A DNA stretch of 64,000 bases from assembly GCF_965208485.1 (NCBI RefSeq), contig NZ_OZ242344.1, positions 3,100,001-3,164,000 of the forward strand. The letters run 5' to 3'. Under the pieces are notes generated by a model that saw only the letters and a program-made list of their open reading frames with translations, made no database searches and was not told the DNA's origin. The position numbers and the translations under genes are program-made. This DNA is from Poriferisodalis sp965208485. GTDB lineage: Bacteria; Actinomycetota; Acidimicrobiia; Acidimicrobiales; Poriferisodalaceae. Position 1 is the stretch's first letter; every line of letters begins with the position of its first letter. Shown here one piece after another: positions 9,561 to 17,777 of this stretch.

Positions 9561-9625
9561 GGATCAGAGCCGGGGCCTTCGATGAAGACCTGGGCCGCCT
9601 TGGACACCGGCCGCCCATCGGCAGT
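9561..9625 (-). pseudogene. Minus-strand scrap of the giant protein's C-terminal domain
   Basis: The minus strand encodes ADGRPVSKAAQVFIEGPGS, the last residues of the C-terminal domain seen at 6054, 9213 and 16560. Only about 65 bp remain. It shows that at least four copies of this 3' end have been scattered here, one of them inverted. Confidence 0.6.
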
Positions 9626-9683
9626 TGCCGTTGTGTCCGCTCCGCAGGATGCATCTCGCATTGACGGTCTTGAGCTTGCGCCT

Positions 9684-10745
9684 TTATCTGTTTGGCTCAG
9701 GCATCGGAGTGTGCTCTGCTGCATGTTCCGCTGTCGTGGCCAGTGCCGATTCTCTCTCATCGCTCATGATGTCTTCGATGAGATGCATCGACGCGAGAGG
9801 CCCGAGTCCGATAGGGCCTCGCCCGTCACGAACGAGGCATCCGATGTCGACGAGTTCTTTGATTCTGTGAGTCACATGGGACGACTCGAGAGGGAGAGAT
9901 GCGCCTAACGTGCGCCTGGCTACGAGGCCGCCATGCTGAGCGACTGCCTTCAAGATTGCTTGGTCTGATCGAGGCAGATCGTGCCATAGGGACTCATGGA
10001 CCCGTTGCCTGAGCTTGTTGGACGCCTCGCGGATGGCGAGATCCGCTATCACACTGTCCACGACTCTGCTTCGTGACCCGCTGATCTTCCATGCCTCGTC
10101 GCCGATCAGCTGCATCTTGTACGGATATCCGCCGGATGCTGAGGCCATTTCCATCACAGCATCGGCGGTGTACTCGCGACCGGCGTCTGTCAAGGTGTTG
10201 CTGAGAAAGGACAACACGCTGGACTGATTCAAGGAACCGATCGGCTCATCATGGCATCGCAGGAAGAATGTGATCTTCTCGCGCTGGAACAGATTCCTCA
10301 CATTCGGCAGGCCAGCGCCGACGAACGCGATCGGCAGCAGCCTGCGTTTGATCAGACGCTGCATGTCGGACGCGAAGCTGCGCAACTCCTCGACATCGCC
10401 CGAATGAATCTCGTCGACGGTCACCAAGACAACCGATCCTCTCGATTGGGCATGGAGCCCCATGATCTCCAGCGATTCCTCGATGTTCGGCAAAGGCGTG
10501 GTCCGGCGCTTGGATCGCCTGCTGATGGATGCAACCTTGGCCGATACGGACACCTCGGTCTCAGATTCCCTGTCGGGAGGCAGCAGCCCCTCGGGGGAGT
10601 CCTCGCTTGTCGTTGCGTACTTGCGGATCGCCCGCTCCATCCTTGCGTATATCCCCGGAGCGCTGGTGTCCACTGACAGCACAGCCCATCCCTTCGACGC
10701 GACCGTCGATTCCAGCTCGTTCAAGATCACGGTCTTGGTGGAGGG
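9684..10745 (-). pseudogene. AAA/ExeA-like ATPase, N-terminus replaced
   Basis: About 350 residues of an AAA_16-type ATPase. After the Walker A lysine region (TKTVILNELES) come a Walker B-like VVLVTVDEIHSG, a sensor segment (LLPIAFVGAGLPNVRN) and a winged-helix-like C-terminus (DQAILKAVAQHGGLVARRTL). On the minus strand the 5' end is fused at about 10740 to the antisense of a Calx-beta fragment, so the N-terminus and most of the P-loop glycines are gone. Comparable proteins are often nucleotide-binding partners in mobile or defence loci. In this state it probably cannot bind ATP. Confidence 0.7.
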
Positions 10746-11208
10746 CGGCGCCGCAGTCACCGTGGAAGCGGTCATCCCCGAGGCGCCCACGACAGCGGTG
10801 ACGGTCCCGCTGAGCGTCTCCTATGGCGGCGGCGCCACAGCCGAAGACCACTCCGCGATCCCCGCGTCGGTGACCTTCGACGTGGCTGCGACCAAGGCGA
10901 CCTTCACCGTTTCGGCCGCCAACGACAGCGACGACGACGACGGCGAATCGGTCACGATCAGCTTCGGCGCCCCGCCGTCGGGCCACACCGCCGCGGGGTC
11001 CACCACGGTGAGCTTTGTGGACAACGACGGCCCGGTCCTGGTCGGCAACACCGGCCAATACGAGAAGTCCGCCGAAGCCCTCGTCGACCATGACCACGCG
11101 CAGCGGTTCACCACCGGCAGCAACACCGACGGCTACAGCTTGACCACGGCCCTACCAGGCTGTTCCATGATGCTCCAGATTCGCGGCACGCCGGTCGGCG
11201 GTCTGTAG
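10738..11208 (+). pseudogene. Truncated Calx-beta/choice-of-anchor fragment
   Basis: The frame opens inside a Calx-beta-like domain (VTVPLSVSYGGGATAEDHSA, then DGESVTISFG and VSFVDNDG). It continues into the start of a choice-of-anchor domain (QRFTTGSNTDGYSL) and then jumps to the same 20-codon ending as the fragment at 756. It lacks a 5' end and a signal peptide, and it overlaps the broken ATPase on the other strand. Together with 365-756 it marks the left border of both copies of the 5.4-kb duplication. Confidence 0.65.
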
Positions 11209-11451
11209 CCCCACTGGAGACAGCGGTGCTGAGAGCGGCTTCGCATCTTGTCGGGTTGCCGTGGGCTGGCATGGGGGTTGCTGAGTTTCATCGGTGCCCG
11301 GGCGGGGAGTCCCAGAGGGTGTTGATGGGGGTGAGCCAGAGGCGGTCCCCGACCCGGTGGCGGGGTGGGGTGGGGTGGGTTAGTGTGTGGGTGAGTCACC
11401 CCGTGTTTTGTAGAGACTCGGGTTGTTGTGTCACGGCCGGGGAGGTTGGTG

Positions 11452-14400
11452 ATGTTGGGGTTGGGTGTGTTGTGGGGGTGGTGGTTTCGTCGGGTGGTTT
11501 GGCTGGTTGTGGTTGTGGTGTTGGCTGGGGTGTTGGTGCCGGTTGGGTCTGGTGGTGTTGGCGCGCAGGAGCCTGCGGCGTTTTCTCGGTTGCCGGATGC
11601 GGAGTTTGACTCGTTGGCTGGGGCGGGCAATGAGTATCCGGGGGCGTTGTGGTCGGACGGGTCGGTGTTGTGGGTGGCTGATCTGGTCGAGGACAAGGTG
11701 TTTGCGTACGATCTCGCGACTGGCGTGCGTCGGCCTGGCGATGATGTGGATTCGCTGCGTGGGGCGGGCAACACGTATCCGACGGGTATGTGGTCGGACG
11801 GGTCGGTGCTGTGGGTGTCCGACGGCGCTGATGCCAAGGTGTACGCGTACGATCTGGCGACCGGTGCTCATCTGCCGTTCTTGGGCATCGAGACGCTGGA
11901 CGAGGCCGGCAACAATTGGCCGCGGGGGCTGTGGTCGGACGGCTCGACGCTGTGGGTGGCCGACTACTGGGACGGCAGGGTGTACGCGTACGATCTCGCC
12001 ACCGGTGAGCGTCGGCCTGATGATGATGTCGATTCGCCTGATGCGGCGGGCAATGACCGTCCTACGGGGTTGTGGTCGGACGGGTCGACGCTGTGGGTGG
12101 CCGACATGGCCGACGACAAGGTGTACGCGTACGACTTCTCGACGGGCGCGCGGCGTCCTGGTGGGGATTTCGACACGTTGGCCGTTGCGGGCAACGGCCG
12201 TCCGGCGGCGTTGTGGTCGGACGGGTCGACGCTGTGGGTGGCCGACAGCGGCAAGTCGAGCGACGACGGCGAGTCGAGGCTGTTCGCGTACCGGATGCCC
12301 GACAGCGCGCTGCTGCGGTCGCTGTCGCTGAGCGGCGTGGACTTCGGGGTGTTCTCTGCGGGCCGGTTCTCTTATTCGGTGCGGGTGCCGTCAGCGACGA
12401 CGCAAACGACGGTCGCTGCTGCGGCCGCTGCGGGCTCGGGAGCGTCGGTTGTCATCGCGCCCGCGGACGCCGACAGCAGCACCGACGGCCACCAGGTCGA
12501 CTTGTCGCCGGGCGCGAACGCGATCACGGTGACGGTCACCAGCGGGACGCTGGTCGAGACCTACAACGTGGCCGTGGAGCGCTCTTCGCTCGGCGCGGTC
12601 GGCGGCGACGCGTCGCTGAGCGCTTTGGGCCTGAGCGGTGTGGACATCGGCGCGTTCGACGCTCTCAACCGCAGGTATGCGGCGGTGGTGCCGTCCACGG
12701 TCGCTTCTGCCACGGTGACTGCCACTCCTGCGGACGCGGACGCGTCGGTCGCCATCACGCCCGCGGACGCGAACTCCGATCCCGGCGACGGCCATCAGGT
12801 AGCGCTCGGGGCGGGCGTCAACAACGTCGCCGTCACCGTGACTTCGTCGGATCTGACCGTGTCGGCGGTGTACACGGTGCGCGTCACTCAGGTCGACGCT
12901 CCCGCCGTCACTTCCGACGCTTCGCTGAGCGCGCTCACCTTGGCCGAGACCGACACCGACGCCGCTGTCGGGATCGGCACCTTCAGCGCCGACGCCTACT
13001 CATATGCCGCTGCGGTGGACAGCTCGGTCGGCTCGGTCACCCTCGCGGCGACGCCTGCTGACCCGCACGCGTCGGTCACCGTCACGCCCGGCGACGCCGA
13101 CACCGCAACTGACGGCCACCAGGTCAGCCTCGCCGCGGGCGCCAGCACCGCCGTCACTGTCACGGTGGTCTCCTCTGACCTGTCCGCCACCGCGCAGTAC
13201 ACCATCAGCGTGGGACGCGCGTACGCCGACGGCGTCATCCGCCTCGACCCCGACACCACGCCGGTCGCGTCGATGTGGTCCGACGGCGACGTCTTGTGGG
13301 TCACCGGCCCCGACTGGGCCCACGCCTACGACCTCGACACCGGCGCACGCCAGACCGACCGCGACTTCCGGCTCACCCACGTGCACGACATCCACGGCGA
13401 CGACCTCAACGACGGCAGATTCGAAGGAGGAGGCCTGTGGGGCGACGGCAGGCACCTCTACGCCCTCGAAGGCCTCTACGGCGGGCTCTACGCCTACGAC
13501 CCCGCCACCGGCGCACGCCGACCCGCCTACGACCGCAACGGAACCAGACCAAACCGGCCGTCGCTCAACATAGCGGAAATCGCCAATCCTCATCCTGAGG
13601 GCATCTGGTCCGACGGGACCACCATGTGGATCGCCGACAGCGATTTCAATCGCGTGGTGATCATCGACCTCGCCACCGGCAGCTATCAGAGCACGAAGAT
13701 CAGGGGTGTCGGAAGGCGCCATGGCAACAGCAACCCCCGCGACGTGTGGTCCGACGGCGACGTTATGTGGGTGCTCGACGACGAAGACGACAGGATCTAC
13801 GCCTACGACATCGACGACGCCGACCGGCACACCAGCCTGGAGATAGGCACGCTGGGCAGAGTCGGCAACGACGATCCCGCTGCAATCTGGTCCGACGGCG
13901 ACACCATGTGGGTGCTCGACAGCGAGGACCTCATCGTCTACCCCTACACGATGCCACCGCGTGCGCGGCTGGCGAGCCTCTCGTTCACCGACGTCAGCTT
14001 CGGCGGTCTGCGCAGCGGCGTCGACAGCTACAATGCCGCGGCCGCCAACACCGTGAGCGCCACCACCGTCGCCGCAGCCGCCACGGAATCCGGCGCGACG
14101 GTGACTGTCAGCCCCGCCGACGCCGACAGCAACACTGACGGCCACCAGGTCAGCCTGTCGCTGGGCTCCAACACCGTCACCGTCACCGTCACGCTCGGCG
14201 TCCAGGTCAGGACCTACACCGTGAACGTGGTCAAGGTCAACGTCGCGACCCTTTCCTCGGACGCATCGCTCAGCGCGCTCAGCTTCAGCGGCGTCGGCAC
14301 GTTCACCCCCGGTGATTGCCCCTGCAGCGCTCAAGTCGACAACGACGTCACTCAGACCACCATCACCGCTGCTGCGACCGACGCCAACGCGACAGTGACC

Positions 14401-16560
14401 ATCAGCCCCGCCGACGCCGACGCCGACGCCGACGGCCACCAAGTGAGCCTCGCACAGGGCAGCAACCGCATCACGATCACCGTGGTGTCCTCTGATCTGT
14501 CCACGAAATCGGTGTACTCCGTGAACATCTATCGCCGCGGCGCGGTCCGGGTCGGGGGCACTGATGTGAGCTTGCGCGGTGTGTGGTCCGACGGCGAGGT
14601 CCTCTGGGCGGTCGACGGAGTGTCGGACACGCTGCTCGCCTTCGACTTGGAGACCCTCGAGCGTCTGCCCGACCGCGACTTCGACCACTTCGAGAGTGGC
14701 CGCTGGCCGACCGGGCTGTGGTCCGACGGAGAGACGATCTGGATCATCATCCACAAAGACAAGACCGCTCGCGCATACTCGCTGGCCACCGGGGAGCGTC
14801 TGCCCGATAGCGACATCGCGATCGCATTGGCTCGGTGGGGGTGGGGCCTGTGGTCCGACGGCGACACCATGTGGGTCACCGACAGGTACCTCGACCGGCT
14901 GTTTGCTTTCGACATGTCTCCTGGGCCATGGGACCGCGAAAACGGGCGTTGGATCGTAGAGAAAGACCTCGTCCGGCTCGCCAACTTCGGCCGCGATACT
15001 CCCGACCACTACGGCAACGACACTCCGGGCGACCTCTGGTCCGACACGGTCACGATGTGGGTGCCCGACTTCTACGACTCGAAGCTGTACGCCTATGAGC
15101 TTGCTACTGGTGATCGTCAGCCGCAGCGCGATGTCGACGTCCGGGGGACGAACGGCGAGCTGACCCAACCGCAGGGAGTGTGGTCTGACGGTCACACCAT
15201 GTGGGTGACCGACAGCCGCAGCGACAGCATCGTGACCGTGGATGCGCCGGTGAGCACGTTGTTGACGTCGTTGGCGCTGAGCGGTGTCGATTTCGGGATG
15301 TTCGACCAGGGGACCAGGGACTACTCGGCGACGGTGGCCGCCACGGTGAGTTCGGCGACGCTCACCTATGAGGCGTTCGACCCCGATGCCGAGGTCGTCG
15401 TCTCGCCCGCCGACGCCGACACCGTCACCGACGGTCACCAGGTCGGTCTTGCGGAGGGCGCCAACACCGTCACGGTGACGGTGACGGCGCCCGACGGCAC
15501 AGCCACGGTGTACACCGTCACCGTCGAGCGGGCCGCGGCGTCGCCGCCTCCGGATGTGCGATTCGTGCCCGGTGAAGATCTCGCTGTGCAGAAGCAGTCC
15601 GAGGAGCAGCAGTCCGAGGAGCAGCAGTCCGAGGAGCAGCAGTCCGAGGAGCAGCAGTCCGAGGTGGAGCAGTCCGAGGAGCAGGCTCAACAGCAGTCCG
15701 AGGCGGAGCAGTCCGAGGTGGAGCAGTCCGAGGTGGAGGGGCAGGGGGAGTCGGAGTCTGGTGAGGAGCCGTTGGGGGTGTTGGAGCAGCGGGTGTTGGC
15801 GCCTGATGAGGTCGGTTCGGTGGTGGTGTCGAGCGGTGCGCCGGGGGAGTTGTCGGTGTCGTGGGGGGCGCCGGGTTTGGCGCCGTTCGGGTATCGGGTG
15901 ATGTGGGCTCGGGAGGATCTGGGGTATCTGTCGTATTGGCAGGCCGATGAGACCCATCGGGGCAATGTGTGGCCTGAGGGCGACGCCACCTCGGTCACGC
16001 TCACCGGCCTTGAGGAGGGCGCTGTCTACAAGGTGCAGATCCGCGCACGGTTCCGCAGTCTGGGGGGCAAGGTGTCGGCGTCGCCGTGGACCGGTGAGGT
16101 CACGGCGGTGGTGTCGTCGTCGCCGGTCGCCCGCCAGCAGGCCGGCGAGCTGGGCTCCGATGAGCAGCAGGCCGACGAGCCCGAGACCGAAACGGACGAG
16201 TCCGGGTCGGGGTTGCCGGCGTTGACGGCGAGTTTTGAGGAGTTGCCCGATGCGCATTCGGGTGCGGGCACTGATCTGGTGGTGCGGGTGAGTTTCAGTG
16301 AGCCGTTGGCGGTGAGCTATGTGACGATGCGCGACGGCGGTGGGGTGTTCGTGCAGTCCCCGCATCGTGTGGTCAGGGCCAAGCGGGTGGAGGGGCGCAG
16401 CGATCTGTGGGACATCACCATCAGGGTCGGCGACGATCGCAGGCTGTCGGTGACGGTGTTCAAGGGTTCTGGCTGTGACGGCGAGCATGCGGTGTGCACT
16501 GCGGATGGGCGGCCGGTGTCGCAGGCGGCCCAAGTCTTCATCGAAGGCCCCAGCAGCTAG
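11452..16560 (+). CDS. Giant secreted WSDG-propeller/cadherin-like protein, copy 2
   Basis: A 1702-aa paralogue of the 1000-6054 product, with the same order: signal peptide, five WSDG blades, three cadherin-like domains, five blades, two cadherin-like domains, five blades, one cadherin-like domain, acidic linker, FN3 and the C-terminal domain. ATG 11452 is the start, with GGGGAGG 6 bases upstream; GTG 11428 is the alternative. The first propeller block and the FN3/C-terminal part are nearly identical to copy 1. Blades 8-9 and most of the third block differ at many residues. The linker is longer because a 15-bp unit coding for EEQQS is repeated at 15601-15660. The stop codon is part of the CTAG target of a small inserted element. 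The function is unknown, and exported adhesion or ligand binding is inferred. Confidence 0.88.
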   Translation: MLGLGVLWGWWFRRVVWLVVVVVLAGVLVPVGSGGVGAQEPAAFSRLPDAEFDSLAGAGNEYPGALWSDGSVLWVADLVEDKVFAYDLATGVRRPGDDVDSLRGAGNTYPTGMWSDGSVLWVSDGADAKVYAYDLATGAHLPFLGIETLDEAGNNWPRGLWSDGSTLWVADYWDGRVYAYDLATGERRPDDDVDSPDAAGNDRPTGLWSDGSTLWVADMADDKVYAYDFSTGARRPGGDFDTLAVAGNGRPAALWSDGSTLWVADSGKSSDDGESRLFAYRMPDSALLRSLSLSGVDFGVFSAGRFSYSVRVPSATTQTTVAAAAAAGSGASVVIAPADADSSTDGHQVDLSPGANAITVTVTSGTLVETYNVAVERSSLGAVGGDASLSALGLSGVDIGAFDALNRRYAAVVPSTVASATVTATPADADASVAITPADANSDPGDGHQVALGAGVNNVAVTVTSSDLTVSAVYTVRVTQVDAPAVTSDASLSALTLAETDTDAAVGIGTFSADAYSYAAAVDSSVGSVTLAATPADPHASVTVTPGDADTATDGHQVSLAAGASTAVTVTVVSSDLSATAQYTISVGRAYADGVIRLDPDTTPVASMWSDGDVLWVTGPDWAHAYDLDTGARQTDRDFRLTHVHDIHGDDLNDGRFEGGGLWGDGRHLYALEGLYGGLYAYDPATGARRPAYDRNGTRPNRPSLNIAEIANPHPEGIWSDGTTMWIADSDFNRVVIIDLATGSYQSTKIRGVGRRHGNSNPRDVWSDGDVMWVLDDEDDRIYAYDIDDADRHTSLEIGTLGRVGNDDPAAIWSDGDTMWVLDSEDLIVYPYTMPPRARLASLSFTDVSFGGLRSGVDSYNAAAANTVSATTVAAAATESGATVTVSPADADSNTDGHQVSLSLGSNTVTVTVTLGVQVRTYTVNVVKVNVATLSSDASLSALSFSGVGTFTPGDCPCSAQVDNDVTQTTITAAATDANATVTISPADADADADGHQVSLAQGSNRITITVVSSDLSTKSVYSVNIYRRGAVRVGGTDVSLRGVWSDGEVLWAVDGVSDTLLAFDLETLERLPDRDFDHFESGRWPTGLWSDGETIWIIIHKDKTARAYSLATGERLPDSDIAIALARWGWGLWSDGDTMWVTDRYLDRLFAFDMSPGPWDRENGRWIVEKDLVRLANFGRDTPDHYGNDTPGDLWSDTVTMWVPDFYDSKLYAYELATGDRQPQRDVDVRGTNGELTQPQGVWSDGHTMWVTDSRSDSIVTVDAPVSTLLTSLALSGVDFGMFDQGTRDYSATVAATVSSATLTYEAFDPDAEVVVSPADADTVTDGHQVGLAEGANTVTVTVTAPDGTATVYTVTVERAAASPPPDVRFVPGEDLAVQKQSEEQQSEEQQSEEQQSEEQQSEVEQSEEQAQQQSEAEQSEVEQSEVEGQGESESGEEPLGVLEQRVLAPDEVGSVVVSSGAPGELSVSWGAPGLAPFGYRVMWAREDLGYLSYWQADETHRGNVWPEGDATSVTLTGLEEGAVYKVQIRARFRSLGGKVSASPWTGEVTAVVSSSPVARQQAGELGSDEQQADEPETETDESGSGLPALTASFEELPDAHSGAGTDLVVRVSFSEPLAVSYVTMRDGGGVFVQSPHRVVRAKRVEGRSDLWDITIRVGDDRRLSVTVFKGSGCDGEHAVCTADGRPVSQAAQVFIEGPSS
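15601..15660 (+). repeat. 15-bp minisatellite in the linker (4 units)
   Basis: GAGGAGCAGCAGTCC is repeated four times without a change, coding for EEQQS. Copy 1 of the gene lacks this run and has only related SEVEQ units. The repeat keeps the frame. Confidence 0.9.
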
Positions 16561-16666
16561 TGCCGTGTCAAGCAACCTTCGCTGTGGCGGGGATCACTGG
16601 AGGGCCTGCTCGCAGGCGAAGCGATGGCGCCAGCAACCGCGCAAACGTTTGCTGACGCAGCACTAG
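16557..16666. mobile_element. CTAG-flanked MITE-like element (110 bp)
   Basis: The ends CTAGTGCCGTGTCAAGCAA and (reverse complement of the right end) CTAGTGCTGCGTCAGCAAA form imperfect terminal inverted repeats. The paralogous site at 6049-6070 reads CAGCAGCTAGCCAGG without the insert, so the target and a CTAG (or TA) duplication are shown directly. There is no coding capacity. Confidence 0.85.
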
Positions 16667-16734
16667 CCAGGCTGCGCAGTCTCGCCGTGGACCGCCGAGC
16701 ACACCGCAACGGTGACGGCCTCTCCGCAGTCCTA

Positions 16735-17245
16735 GGATCCGCACCGGGATGAACACCGTCGCAAAGCCGGCACTGAACGCTGCCCAACGGCGAACTGCTG
16801 CGGTTGCGAGGGCCGCCCGGGTGGCGAGCCGGGCAAGGGCGAGCCGGGCGACGAGGAATGCGGCGGCGATGATGGGTGCCAGATAGGCAACGTCGTAGAA
16901 CATCACCAGGACGGCGCCGAGGGCGAGCCGTACGGCACCCAGCACCGCATGGGGAGCGAGGCTGAGGGACCAGCCGGCCTCGAGCGCCACGCCGTGCGTG
17001 AGGTATTCCGCCAAGCGCCCCAAGGGTGCGAAGCTGCCTTGGTCGAGGTGTATGCCGGCGAGGCGCCAGGTGTGGCGGGCTGCTCGCAAGGGGTTGGTGC
17101 CGGTGGCGGCCGCGTTGAGGTACACGCTGAGCCGCTCTGCTGACTGCAGGGCGAGCCCGGCCAGCGGCAGCACCACCAGCAGCGACTTTCGGGGCGCGCG
17201 AGCGTGCTTCGGCAAGCTCTCGCGTGCCGGCAAGCCCACGTGCAC
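16735..17245 (-). pseudogene. Membrane-protein fragment
   Basis: The minus strand encodes about 170 residues with hydrophobic helices (for example LLVVLPLAGLALQSAERL and LALGAVLVMFYDVAYLAPII) between basic loops. I do not recognise the family. The frame starts directly at the CTAG of a MITE (17245) and at its 3' end runs into the flank of the duplicated surface gene near 16735. Both ends are therefore probably lost, and the piece is an interrupted membrane-protein gene. Confidence 0.45.
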
Positions 17246-17344
17246 TAGTGGTGTGTCGCAGTTTTCTTCCGGGCATCATGCAACTCGCTGACCTGTAAGA
17301 ATGGGCTTGCTTCAGCCCCAGCCATTTCAGCGACGCACCACTAG
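17245..17344. mobile_element. CTAG-flanked MITE-like element (100 bp)
   Basis: The ends are CTAGTGGTGTGTCGCAG and, on the other strand, CTAGTGGTGCGTCGCT. The internal TTCTTCCGGGCATCATGCA recurs in the element at 50685. It lies at the 5' border of a membrane-protein fragment and may have disrupted it. Confidence 0.75.
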
Positions 17345-17477
17345 GTGATGCGTCAACGATTGGTCCGCGGCATCGAACTGCCCCGGACAGAGCCACCTCG
17401 CGGCGCCATGGCTTACGAATTCCGTCGACACACGCGTGGGCCTAGCGTTACCGTGACGATGCGTTGAGAGGAGACCG

Positions 17478-17777
17478 GTGCGCTACGAGCCAAACCCGAA
17501 GCACAAGCCCGCAGCACCTGGTCGCAGGGGTTCGCGGTGTCCCCGGAACGTAGATCCGGTCAGCCTGTTGCAGAACAGCACGCTCCACGGCAAGAAGCGA
17601 TACGCGACCGATGGCGGACAGGCATTTTGCGCGCAGTGCCACGATCTCGAAAGCGACCTCTGGCACGGCTACCCGATCCTCTTCGCCGAAGTGCCCCCGA
17701 GCATCAAGAATCACTGGCAGGCAACTGGGGCCATCACGCGTCGGGCGATGCGTCAAGCGGACAGGCGCCGGCAATGA
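17478..17777 (+). CDS. Small basic protein preceding ImmA/IrrE peptidase
   Basis: A 99-aa basic protein, not recognised. It starts at GTG 17478 after GAGAGGAG (17466-17473). It has a CAQCHD segment and a conserved-looking YATDGGQAFCAQCHDLESD...LWHGYPI stretch that could bind metal, then a basic tail. Its TGA overlaps the ATG of the next gene (ATGA), so the two are translationally coupled. By position it may be the partner, for example a regulator or substrate, of the metallopeptidase. Confidence 0.65.
   Translation: MRYEPNPKHKPAAPGRRGSRCPRNVDPVSLLQNSTLHGKKRYATDGGQAFCAQCHDLESDLWHGYPILFAEVPPSIKNHWQATGAITRRAMRQADRRRQ

Larger units (their letters stand above)
11145..16719 (+). repeat. Segmental duplication, copy 2 of 2
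   Basis: This matches 693-6107. The copy carries a 106-bp insertion (16561-16666) exactly after the CTAG that contains the stop codon. Copy 1 still has the uninterrupted target. The 5' leader and the first propeller block are almost base-identical between copies. Confidence 0.9.

Noticed and set aside
13000..16575. Very long open frame (over 1100 codons) on the minus strand opposite the second giant gene
   Set aside because: It is an antisense shadow produced by high GC3. The translation is Arg/His-rich low-complexity sequence, while the plus strand has a signal peptide and recognisable domains.
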